Source: Bacteroidota bacterium
GTDB lineage: Bacteria > Bacteroidota > Bacteroidia > Flavobacteriales > Weeksellaceae
Reading direction: 5' to 3'
Length of the DNA: 64,000 nt
Assembly (NCBI GenBank): GCA_023419095.1
Contig: JAEZYN010000004.1
Span: 8,422-72,421, forward strand
In this document: in pieces, positions 51,665 through 59,167 of the stretch
How the letters are laid out: the number at the start of each line of letters is the position of its first letter
Position numbering within the stretch: position 1 is the stretch's first letter
The notes under the pieces: model-generated
The model's input: the letters and a program-made list of their open reading frames with translations, nothing else
What the model was told of the DNA's origin: nothing
The model's database searches: none
Made by a program: the position numbers and the translations under genes

Positions 51665-53161
51665 ATGGAATTTAAGAGATTAGATAAACGAAAAGGATCC
51701 GGTGCCGCCTCTATAAGAAGCCGGTACGCCTACCTCATACATCTTCCGGATATCGACTATTTCCCGCCCGTCAATGAGAAAGGCGTTCGGTTGGAAGGTG
51801 ACATAGTTCTGCACGAAGGCCGCACCATGATCCCCGTTTATCTCACCAATCCGTCGCAGGAATATTCTTATGACACGCCTGGTGGCGATGATGAGAAAAC
51901 CTTCCTCGTAAAATTCACCGGTACCCATCCGGGAACCGAGCTCGAAGCACTTGAGTTTTCAAAGAATCTGCTGGAGCATCCTTTCCTGGTACTCATCCCC
52001 GGCTGCGAAAAGAACGCACCGAGCAAGCTGCTGGGCCAGCTAGATAACCCGCTGATCTTCACATCCACGCATAAAGCAGGAAGAGACGGTGATAAATTCA
52101 CCTTCAATTTTGAGCAGCGCATCGGCTCCGAATTTATTTACTTTTCCTATGGTGGCGTGATCAGTCTGCCACCCTCGCCAGACGGACCGCCGAGCGATCC
52201 CGGACATTCCGGTTTCGATCCTACAAAATGGGCACGCATCGACGCCTCCAACATCGATCCCCACATCGCAGCCTGGCGCGCGAAGCTCATCACAGAACCA
52301 GAAGATCCAACGGAAGAGGAAACCGCCAGCGCGCCAAACAGCCGACTGGAGGACGGCTGGCGTACAATAAACAATACCGCGCCGCTCAGCATTGTGCTGG
52401 GCAATGATCCGGCAGGTAGCTTTCATCTCACTGGAGCCGGAGATATTGCTGGCTTTACCACGAAGATGGGCAAGTTTATGTGGCCGGGGCGTGTATTTTA
52501 TTTTAAGACCGATAAAGCGGTTACCCTGCGTCATGCGCCGCAGGAACCGACCACGAACGCGAAGTATTACTCCTTTGCGGAAGACTTCACAACGAAGCCG
52601 GACGGATGGTATATTTTGAAAGAAAAGGCAAGTTTTATTGAAGTGGTGGAATTGGGCGGAGGTGCCGACTTTCCCGAAGGTAACCCCGGTGATGTATTGG
52701 TGAAGACCGCCGATGGTGAAGTTTTTTCTTCTCGCTTAACGGATGCTGAAAACGAACTTGATACGGAGATTGTAGAACGCGCGATGGCGGATGCACTGAA
52801 GCTGGACAAACCACTTGCACCCAACAACGTCGCAACTAAAGTAGTAAATGCAGACGGAAGCACAACCGACAAAACCACCTTTGAGCGCACTATACAGGTA
52901 GCCGTGCCATTGCCTGCAACGGTAGATACTGCGTGGATGGGCAGGATTATATTTTTTAGCGGGGTTGGAACTTTAACGGTTCCTGCTACGTTACCCGCTG
53001 ATTTCTCTTTTCAGGGATTAACGAAAACAGGATGCACGGTTACAATGGCGATTATACCGCCGAAAGCGTGGGCAACAGGAACGCCAACACAAATACCACC
53101 TTTAACTACTTTTTTTGTTGCGCAGGAGGGGAATACTAACGCTATATATCTTTTAATGTAA
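51665..53161 (+). CDS. Tail-fibre-like virion protein with a duplicated N-terminal domain
   Basis: 498 residues. Residues 1-165 are clearly related to the protein at 61446-62276 (shared blocks: SRxAYL, PVYxTxxxxEYSY, HPGTExEALEF, IPGC, FEQxxGSxxIY). The rest looks like a fibre: PEGNPGDVLVKTADGEVFSS, a short helix, then beta-rich tail residues ending in NAIYLLM. ATG at 51665 is used because the longer frame would start inside the preceding terminator and promoter. It shares its last base with the next gene's start (TAATG). Confidence 0.7.
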   Translation: MEFKRLDKRKGSGAASIRSRYAYLIHLPDIDYFPPVNEKGVRLEGDIVLHEGRTMIPVYLTNPSQEYSYDTPGGDDEKTFLVKFTGTHPGTELEALEFSKNLLEHPFLVLIPGCEKNAPSKLLGQLDNPLIFTSTHKAGRDGDKFTFNFEQRIGSEFIYFSYGGVISLPPSPDGPPSDPGHSGFDPTKWARIDASNIDPHIAAWRAKLITEPEDPTEEETASAPNSRLEDGWRTINNTAPLSIVLGNDPAGSFHLTGAGDIAGFTTKMGKFMWPGRVFYFKTDKAVTLRHAPQEPTTNAKYYSFAEDFTTKPDGWYILKEKASFIEVVELGGGADFPEGNPGDVLVKTADGEVFSSRLTDAENELDTEIVERAMADALKLDKPLAPNNVATKVVNADGSTTDKTTFERTIQVAVPLPATVDTAWMGRIIFFSGVGTLTVPATLPADFSFQGLTKTGCTVTMAIIPPKAWATGTPTQIPPLTTFFVAQEGNTNAIYLLM

Positions 53162-54657
53162 TGGGATTTGCAGGGTACATATTTGGCAGGGCGCGAAGTG
53201 GAACGGCTTTAATACCAATTAATGACACCATCAACATGTTGGTAAGTATTTCGACCCGCACGGGCAATGCAGTCGTATATAAGGGAGATGGTAGCGCCGG
53301 AATTAACAATTCAGTACCGTTATTAACGGATTTAACTGTAAGTAACAATCTATTGTCTTATACGTACACAACCGCATTCACGGGCAATATTTCCGTGAAG
53401 TTTTTACATGGATTAAAAGACGTTTATTCAATAAAGTTAGGGCACGACCTTAAAGCCGCGCAAACTGAGAAATACAACATCGCTGATATCGCTGTTTTAT
53501 TAGCTCAATTCCCAAATCTATTTAGCTTTATGATGGATGAGATTCCGGCCCCTGGCATTCCTAATAATGCTTCCAATATAGGTGGCGACTTATCTAATTT
53601 GCCAAATTCTGTAGAGCGGGTTTTTCTTCGTAATACGGTAGTTTCAACAGTTTATAACCTTTATTTAAACTTTTCAAACTATCAGAATGCATCTAAACTT
53701 AAGTATTTTGAATCCAACGCATTGCGCCTTACAGGGGATTTTAAAGTCCCTCCGTTGTGTTCGTTTTTTAAAATATTAGGCACCCGCGAAGGGTCATCTA
53801 TCACTTACACCGCAGGCAAATCTTGGCCGAGCGTGTTTGATACGCTGTATTTACCTGCGGCATTAGGGGTTTTAGAAACCGACAGCCTTTTCGCTGACAT
53901 GGATAATTCTATAATTACGGCAGAAGGCAGCAAATCTATTACTATTCTCAATGGATATAGAAGCTCTGCCAGTGACTCTCACGTCGCAAGTTTGCAAGCG
54001 AAAGGATTTACGGTGACTTGTGCAAGACTTCCATACGTCGCTTTGAAAATCCTTGATATGCCATTACAAAATTCCTTCACAGATTTAACAGGTTTAAATA
54101 CGATGGTTGCAGGCGGAACTTCAAATCAACCAACATTTGTTAGCGATGGAGCGGGTGGTTATGCTGCTAATTTCAACGGGTCACAGTCTTTAAAAACAAG
54201 CGCAAACTTACCGATTTCAAACAGCGACAAGGTGACTATTTATTTTGAAATTAAAACAACGCAGATAGCTGTAGCAACTCCACTCGAATTAGGTAGCAAT
54301 ACAGCTACTGACAACATGTTTTCGACCAACATTAACACTGTGCCCGGTGCAATCTTAGCGGGCAGCTACAAGGCAGGAGTTTTTAATCAAATTACATCGC
54401 CAAATATTAATGATGGAGCTTTTAAGAAGGTGACAATTATAATAGACAGAGCATTAGGGGGTTCGCAGAGTAAAATTTACATAAATGGTGTGGAATCGTG
54501 GACCATGCGAACACCTAACAACGTAACCGGAAATTTCGGTTCACATATATTTTTCGTTGGGCAAAGAGGTGCCAGTACAAATGGCTTCGTTGGCCAAATT
54601 AAAAATTTGAAAATATTCAATTTTCCTTTAACGCAGACAGAAATAAACAACTTATAA
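53161..54657 (+). CDS. Putative tail adhesin with LRR-like and LamG-like domains
   Basis: 498 residues. The middle (about 130-300) has repeated asparagine/leucine-rich units like BspA-type surface proteins. The last 180 residues resemble a concanavalin A/LamG lectin fold (AANFNGSQSLKTS; FKKVTIIIDRALGG; KIYINGVESW; GFVGQIKNLKIFNFPL). DNA is more A/T-rich than neighbours. Its place right after the fibre-like gene suggests the receptor-binding tip of the virion. That is inferred. Confidence 0.65.
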   Translation: MGFAGYIFGRARSGTALIPINDTINMLVSISTRTGNAVVYKGDGSAGINNSVPLLTDLTVSNNLLSYTYTTAFTGNISVKFLHGLKDVYSIKLGHDLKAAQTEKYNIADIAVLLAQFPNLFSFMMDEIPAPGIPNNASNIGGDLSNLPNSVERVFLRNTVVSTVYNLYLNFSNYQNASKLKYFESNALRLTGDFKVPPLCSFFKILGTREGSSITYTAGKSWPSVFDTLYLPAALGVLETDSLFADMDNSIITAEGSKSITILNGYRSSASDSHVASLQAKGFTVTCARLPYVALKILDMPLQNSFTDLTGLNTMVAGGTSNQPTFVSDGAGGYAANFNGSQSLKTSANLPISNSDKVTIYFEIKTTQIAVATPLELGSNTATDNMFSTNINTVPGAILAGSYKAGVFNQITSPNINDGAFKKVTIIIDRALGGSQSKIYINGVESWTMRTPNNVTGNFGSHIFFVGQRGASTNGFVGQIKNLKIFNFPLTQTEINNL

Positions 54658-54658
54658 A

Positions 54659-55051
54659 ATGATACGCAGCACAATACCCGCAATATATACCCTCCGAAGC
54701 AAGGAGGAAGCTATAATAGAAATAGCCATTACAGACTGGCGATATGAGCCCATATATGAACGTTATGTAGCAACGGTGGAAGATTACGCCCTGATAGGTG
54801 AATCGAAACAAATGTGCAACCGCAAGGAGGTGCATTATACCAATGAGCAGATTGATGGGCTGTTCAGCATGATGCAAAATCCAATTTACCCAAATGAAAG
54901 TTACAGCGGTGAATTAATCAAGCTGATCGCGGGTGCTTTGCTCTATGTAACCCAAACAGATCTGTACGAAAACGGAAAAACCATTTACGGTTTGCTTCCC
55001 GAAAACTGGGAAATAAACGCAGATTACGCAAAAACAATTTCTAAGAAATGA
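54659..55051 (+). CDS. Hypothetical phage protein
   Basis: 130 residues, soluble, no recognised domain (AIIEIAITDWRYEPIYERYV; EVHYTNEQIDGLFSMMQ). It lies between adhesin and lysis genes, begins 1 bp after the adhesin stop and overlaps the next gene by 4 bp. A tail-fibre chaperone is one possibility for this place, with no sequence proof. Confidence 0.6.
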   Translation: MIRSTIPAIYTLRSKEEAIIEIAITDWRYEPIYERYVATVEDYALIGESKQMCNRKEVHYTNEQIDGLFSMMQNPIYPNESYSGELIKLIAGALLYVTQTDLYENGKTIYGLLPENWEINADYAKTISKK

Positions 55052-55392
55052 CAAGCTTATTACTCATCATCACCGCGCGCATTTTATTTAAAATCATCCG
55101 TCCGATCTCATTCGTATATGTGGTTTTCTTTAAACAGAAGTTCAAATGGGAAAGACTTTTTGGCTATTGGAAAAGCGAAGCTATCAGTCTGGATTCTTAT
55201 GGGAATTACAATTACCGTTCGCTTTTCAACAGAGTTTTAAAAACCGAGAACGGCTATGAGTTTGGAAATTTTAACGAAACAATCTCGGAAGCATTGCAGC
55301 GCAATTACGAGCTGGGAACCCTAACGAAGCGAGGAAAGCAGCTGTACAACTTAATAAACCGGATAAACCCGGGACATTTTTTAGAATTATGA
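55048..55392 (+). CDS. Small protein with an N-terminal hydrophobic helix
   Basis: 114 residues: residues about 2-27 are hydrophobic (SLLLIITARILFKIIRPI) and the rest is polar. No domain recognised. It is tied by 4-bp overlaps to both neighbours, including the holin, and so is part of the lysis-end block. Confidence 0.6.
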   Translation: MTSLLLIITARILFKIIRPISFVYVVFFKQKFKWERLFGYWKSEAISLDSYGNYNYRSLFNRVLKTENGYEFGNFNETISEALQRNYELGTLTKRGKQLYNLINRINPGHFLEL

Positions 55393-55874
55393 TAACAGAA
55401 TTTTTAAATCACGATTACGCAGCCATTATGCAGAAACTGATTGTAGTATCAATGGCCTGGGGCGGCGTACTCATCGCTATACTTATCGACCTTTTTTTTG
55501 GAATTCAGAAAGCCAGAAGCCTGAATGAGATCCGCTCCAGTGAAGGGTACAGACGGAGCATTAATAAGTTCGTCTGGTACTATGCTGTGATGTTCTTCGC
55601 GCTGTTGTTCGATGCCCTGCTGCCTATATCATTTTTCTTCTCATTTCCACTGTCGGCCATCCCATTTGTGTCAATCCTGGGGGCCACTGCTTTAATTCTC
55701 ACAGAGTTCAAATCTGTCCGCGAAAAAGCGGAAGACAAAGTGCGGCGAAAGACAGAAGCCTCGGCCATTGAGATCATCGAATTGCTGAAAAATAAAGAAG
55801 ATGCCTTCTTACAACTATTAGAACAATTTAAAAAAGAGAAAAATGAAAAACCTACTGACGCTACTGAGCTTTAG
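55389..55874 (+). CDS. Phage holin-like membrane protein (holin_4 type)
   Basis: 161 residues with three or four membrane segments (VVSMAWGGVLIAILIDLFFG; KFVWYYAVMFFALLFDALLP; AIPFVSILGATALILTEF) and a charged C-terminal tail. The order of helices and the loop GIQKARSLNEIRSSEG resemble the PF05105 holin/toxin-secretion family. It makes the inner-membrane holes that free or activate the endolysin. It overlaps the u-spanin gene by 32 bp. Confidence 0.75.
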   Translation: MITEFLNHDYAAIMQKLIVVSMAWGGVLIAILIDLFFGIQKARSLNEIRSSEGYRRSINKFVWYYAVMFFALLFDALLPISFFFSFPLSAIPFVSILGATALILTEFKSVREKAEDKVRRKTEASAIEIIELLKNKEDAFLQLLEQFKKEKNEKPTDATEL

Positions 55875-56544
55875 CCTGCTGATCCTCACCGGATGCGGTG
55901 GATTGAAAAAAGAAATCACCCGCCTAAAAGACGAGAACAAATCGCAAACAGAAAGCTATGAGAAACGGATCTCGGAACTTACAGTGAAGATTTCTGAAAC
56001 CGAAACCCGCGAAGCGAAAAGCAAAACAGATCTGGAAATAAAAACATCTGAAATCTCCGCGCTAAAAAAAGAACGCTCGCAGCTTCAGGAGCAACTGGAT
56101 AAGAAAGAGCGGTCCGACTTCTCCGTGGAAAGTCCAAACGGACCGGTGAAAATTACAGATTCAAAAGGCAACCAATATGAATTCCAGGGCGGAGTCGGAA
56201 CTAAGATCTCGAACTCCAGCGAATCCACTTTAAGCAGCAAACTGAACCAGGTCACAGAATCGCTCACGAAGCAAACAGAACGCGCGGAGAACTTAACGAA
56301 AACTGTTTCATCTCAGAACAATACCATCCGCCAGAAAAACACACAAATCAGTGAAAGAACAGAGGAAATAAAAAAGCTTTCCGAAAAAATAAAGGTGCTG
56401 AATGAGCAACTTGCAAAAGCGGTTCTTAGGACGGGAATTCCGTGGTACGTGTGGACTTTATTCGGAGTTTTCCTGCTGGCCGCAGGACAGCTGTTGTGGA
56501 AAATTTATGTACCGAAGAAGCCCTTAAAGGAAATTCTAAAATAA
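55843..56544 (+). CDS. Candidate unimolecular spanin (lipoprotein with C-terminal membrane helix)
   Basis: 233 residues. The N terminus is a lipoprotein signal with lipobox LTGC (Cys at about 18). A long coiled coil follows (about 25-85 and 145-195). Near the C terminus is one membrane helix (WYVWTLFGVFLLAAGQLLW) and a basic end. A protein anchored by lipid in the outer membrane and by a helix in the inner membrane is the layout of phage u-spanins, which fuse the two membranes at lysis. It lies between holin and endolysin. Confidence 0.7.
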   Translation: MKNLLTLLSFSLLILTGCGGLKKEITRLKDENKSQTESYEKRISELTVKISETETREAKSKTDLEIKTSEISALKKERSQLQEQLDKKERSDFSVESPNGPVKITDSKGNQYEFQGGVGTKISNSSESTLSSKLNQVTESLTKQTERAENLTKTVSSQNNTIRQKNTQISERTEEIKKLSEKIKVLNEQLAKAVLRTGIPWYVWTLFGVFLLAAGQLLWKIYVPKKPLKEILK

Positions 56545-56550
56545 CAAACG

Positions 56551-56979
56551 ATGGAAAATATTATGATCAGCGAAAACCTTTCGCTCCAGGAGTGCGTAAG
56601 CTCGCAAACCGCAACCAGAAACAAAATTGACAACACGCCAGACGCTGCGGTAATCTGCAGCTTGCGTTTGGTAGCGGAAAAGGTTTTCCAACCGATCCGG
56701 AAGCATTTTGGCAAACCTATCCGGGTTTCATCTGCATACAGATCACCAAAACTGAATGCGGCCATCGGGGGTTCCAAGACTTCGCAGCATGTAAAAGGTG
56801 AAGCGCTGGACCTTCAGGGAACCAACGGAGTAACCAATAAGCAGATTTATGACTACGTCAAAAATAATTTGGATTTTGATCAGTTAATCTGGGAGTACGG
56901 CACAGACAAGGAACCGGCGTGGGTGCATGTAAGCTACAAGCCAAAAGGAAACCGGAAACAGGTTATCCGAATAAAATAA
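56551..56979 (+). CDS. Peptidase M15-type endolysin
   Basis: 142 residues of the M15_3 family: RVSSAYRSPKLNAAIGGSKTS, then SQHVKGEALDLQG with the zinc-binding His and Asp, and WVHVSYK with the last His. It should cut peptide cross-links in peptidoglycan. No signal peptide, so it depends on the holin. It is the last gene of late unit 2; a terminator follows. Confidence 0.9.
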   Translation: MENIMISENLSLQECVSSQTATRNKIDNTPDAAVICSLRLVAEKVFQPIRKHFGKPIRVSSAYRSPKLNAAIGGSKTSQHVKGEALDLQGTNGVTNKQIYDYVKNNLDFDQLIWEYGTDKEPAWVHVSYKPKGNRKQVIRIK

Positions 56980-57024
56980 AACGTCCTGATTTATTAACCT
57001 TAAAGAAAATGAGATGTTTTATCT

Positions 57025-57047
57025 ACCCGTCGAAAGGCGGGTTTTTT
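57025..57047 (+). terminator. Terminator of late unit 2
   Basis: ACCCG and CGGGT flank a short loop and are followed by six T residues, 46 bp after the endolysin stop. Confidence 0.75.
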
Positions 57048-57115
57048 AATTAGTTTAGCAAACGGGGATTTCGTTCGCTACAAATGTAAATTGCAATCTA
57101 ATTAAATTATATTTT

Positions 57116-57343
57116 ATGGCATTTACAATTAAACACAACGGTACGGAGTATCCAGTGACCGTTACAAAGAAGAATGGACAATTTATTTTTGTCCTAATCC
57201 AGATTCACGGTTATGCCGAGTGTCCTAGCACTTTCTATTTGTGTCGGTGCACGCACTCAATAGGATGTAGATTAAACCATTACAAGAATCTGAAGAAAGA
57301 AATTTTTGAAGAATACAATCGTAGGTTTTCAAAATGTGCCTAA
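57116..57343 (+). CDS. Small Cys-rich hypothetical protein
   Basis: 75 residues with five cysteines, four of them in CPSTFYLCRCTHSIGC. They could bind zinc. A/T-rich DNA and its own terminator set it apart from the lysis and head modules. No family recognised. It may be a cargo (moron) gene. Confidence 0.55.
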   Translation: MAFTIKHNGTEYPVTVTKKNGQFIFVLIQIHGYAECPSTFYLCRCTHSIGCRLNHYKNLKKEIFEEYNRRFSKCA

Positions 57344-57360
57344 AAGAAATTTCTTTATCT

Positions 57361-57384
57361 AAACCGCCCAGAACTGAGCGGTTT
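57361..57384 (+). terminator. Terminator after the Cys-rich gene
   Basis: AAACCGC and GCGGTTT form a 7-bp stem followed by a T-run. Confidence 0.85.
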
Positions 57385-57391
57385 TTTTTAT

Positions 57392-57399
57392 TATCTTTG
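57392..57399 (+). promoter_or_regulatory. -7 promoter element within the small-gene island
   Basis: TATCTTTG matches TAnnTTTG and lies just after a terminator and 42 bp before the ATG at 57442. It has no operator palindrome nearby, so it may be active in the lysogen. Confidence 0.5.
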
Positions 57400-57441
57400 A
57401 AGTTCTACACAACCCTTTCATATTAAAACTGGTATTTTATT

Positions 57442-57696
57442 ATGAAAAAGAAACCAGATCCTAATCGATCTGGTTTCGTGTTTTATTCCTACCAAAACGG
57501 CGGACTCTCGTCACTCTCCTCATCCGTATCAGGCATGGGAAAGGCATTCGCAAACGCTTTTGCTCCTATGATTAGAGAAACCACCAATACGGCAAGCGTT
57601 ATAAGTAAATCCCAGAAATTCATACTGCAAAGATATATAGCTACGCAAAATGTTCAGCCGGTGACTTCACGTTTTAGTCACCCGTTACACCACTGA
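57442..57696 (+). CDS. Doubtful small gene in the island
   Basis: 84 residues, Ser/Asn-rich, no domain recognised. It has a promoter in front, but a 28-bp hairpin sits over its first codons and its end overlaps an opposite-strand gene by 23 bp. A small RNA from the same promoter is an alternative reading. Confidence 0.35.
   Translation: MKKKPDPNRSGFVFYSYQNGGLSSLSSSVSGMGKAFANAFAPMIRETTNTASVISKSQKFILQRYIATQNVQPVTSRFSHPLHH
57450..57477 (-). terminator. Terminator for the minus-strand gene in the island
   Basis: GAAACCAGATC and GATCTGGTTTC form a perfect 11-bp stem with a 6-nt loop. On the minus strand it runs into TTTTTCAT. It would stop transcripts of the gene at 57674-57943. Confidence 0.65.
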
Positions 57697-57943
57697 TATA
57701 TTGCCACTTCGTCGCGTACAAATGTGTGAAGTAACTTTTCTTTCCCTTCGCGTCCTCAAAGATTTCGCTTTCCCATTTTACCGATAAAATCCAGGTATCC
57801 CATTTTCGCATTCGAAGCGAATACGGTAGTACATCTTTTAAGTGCACCTCAAACTGTTGTTTGGCCGGATCTCCTTCAAATTCAACAATGAGTGATTTGT
57901 CATCAGGGTGAACTTCTTCTTTAATCGTTGCACGGAGTTTCAT
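57674..57943 (-). CDS. Minus-strand hypothetical protein in the late region
   Basis: 89 residues (start MKLRATIKEEVHPDD; a longer in-frame start at 57982 is possible). Beta-rich with Trp residues (RKWDTWILSVKWESEIF). No domain recognised. It is the only convincing minus-strand gene of the prophage besides the repressor, so it is probably expressed in the lysogen and not part of the lytic programme. Confidence 0.6.
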   Translation of the reverse strand: MKLRATIKEEVHPDDKSLIVEFEGDPAKQQFEVHLKDVLPYSLRMRKWDTWILSVKWESEIFEDAKGKKSYFTHLYATKWQYISGVTGD

Positions 57944-58116
57944 AATGCAAAGTTCTATGATGCGTGCGACAAAATCACACATTTACTAAGGACAATTTGT
58001 GCCGGATTTACTTTTTTCCTTCGTTTTAATGTAACACGGTTTCATATTTCACCCTCCTAGTTTCGCTACAATTAAGCAAACCGGAAATCGGGGAGCTGCG
58101 ATAGTATTTTAGCGAA

Positions 58117-58215
58117 ATGACACAAATCAAAAAATTTATCCACCAGAATTTTGACCGAATTATTAAGGTTTTAGAATTAGTTATCAAACTTATTGATATC
58201 TCTACTGGAAACTAG
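58117..58215 (+). CDS. Possible 32-residue amphipathic peptide
   Basis: MTQIKKFIHQNFDRIIKVLE continues with VIKLIDISTGN, then TAG. The peptide would form one basic amphipathic helix. TATTTTAG, one mismatch from the -7 consensus, is a few bases upstream. It may be a small membrane-active or toxin-like peptide, or chance. It ends 7 bp before late promoter 3. Confidence 0.35.
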   Translation: MTQIKKFIHQNFDRIIKVLELVIKLIDISTGN

Positions 58216-58221
58216 TTTTCA

Positions 58222-58260
58222 ATGCGTCACAACATTTCGTTGTGGCGCATTCTATTTTCG
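58222..58260 (+). promoter_or_regulatory. Late promoter 3 with an extended operator
   Basis: ACAACATTTCGTTGT (58229-58243) sits inside a longer inverted repeat, ATGCG-T-CACAAC at 58222-58233 against GTTGTG-G-CGCAT at 58239-58250, one mismatch per arm pair. TATTTTCG (58253-58260; one mismatch to TAnnTTTG) starts 10 bp after the core. The ATG at 58278 follows after 17 nt. Confidence 0.75.
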
Positions 58261-58277
58261 CATCAAGAAAATAGTCC

Positions 58278-59141
58278 ATGAAAACCAATACCCTCGTTTA
58301 CGATCTCCTCCGCAGCAAGTGGCTCATTAATACCGCCAACCTTTCGGAGTATGAAAAACTGGCAAACCGTTTCCTTTCCGGTGAATACAAAGGCGAGATC
58401 ATCGACCGCAAAGCTTTCCGGGCTTCCTACGAGAACGACGGCGAAACTTCGAAAATGCAGACCGACGAAAAGAAAGCCATCGGCTATCTGCAGATGGTAG
58501 GTCCTATGGCTACTTACGGTGATATGTGCACCTACGGAGCCGACGATTATCTGCAGGCGCTCCGCTACATGAACACCAGCGACAATATCTCAGCGATCGT
58601 CATCGATGTAGACGGTCCGGGCGGCGCAGTTCCCGCCATCAACGCATTCAAGGAATTCGCGCTCGAAAAGAAAAAGCCCATCGTGGTTTTGTGCAACGAT
58701 CTCTGTTCACTGCACTACTGGATGAGCTGCCTTATCGCAGATCATATAATGGCAAAAGGTTCAATCTCGCCATGCATCGGTTCCATCGGTGCTACCTGCA
58801 TTTTATTGGACGCCCGGGAAGCAATGGCGAAAGAAGGCTACAAAGTAATGATCATAAATGCTCCCGGTTCCGAGCTGAAAAACAAAGCCATGCAGGATTT
58901 CTACGCAGGAAAAGATGAAGAATTCATCACGCGCCTGGAAGCGGAACTGAAACCCATTCGCGATGTTTTTGTGGCTGACGTAAAAGCAGCGATGCCCAAT
59001 ATCTCCGACGATGACAGAATCTTTGCCGCCGATACTTTCAATGCAAATGAAGCTTTAAAGCTGGGTATGATCCACAGTATCGGCAACGAGAAAAAAGCCT
59101 TTGAAATGGCGCGGGCCCTGGCAGAACTCAACGACAACTAA
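58278..59141 (+). CDS. Head maturation protease, S49/SppA-like
   Basis: 287 residues. The central domain has the crotonase/ClpP-like fold of phage S49 peptidases: SAIVIDVDGPGGAVPAINAF, VLCNDLCSLHYWMSCLIAD with the likely catalytic Ser, and the GSIGATCILLDAREAM that follows. It should trim capsid or scaffold proteins during head assembly. It is directly followed by the capsid gene, as in tailed phages. Confidence 0.82.
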   Translation: MKTNTLVYDLLRSKWLINTANLSEYEKLANRFLSGEYKGEIIDRKAFRASYENDGETSKMQTDEKKAIGYLQMVGPMATYGDMCTYGADDYLQALRYMNTSDNISAIVIDVDGPGGAVPAINAFKEFALEKKKPIVVLCNDLCSLHYWMSCLIADHIMAKGSISPCIGSIGATCILLDAREAMAKEGYKVMIINAPGSELKNKAMQDFYAGKDEEFITRLEAELKPIRDVFVADVKAAMPNISDDDRIFAADTFNANEALKLGMIHSIGNEKKAFEMARALAELNDN

Positions 59142-59167
59142 ATTCAAAATAAAAACAATTTTTAACC

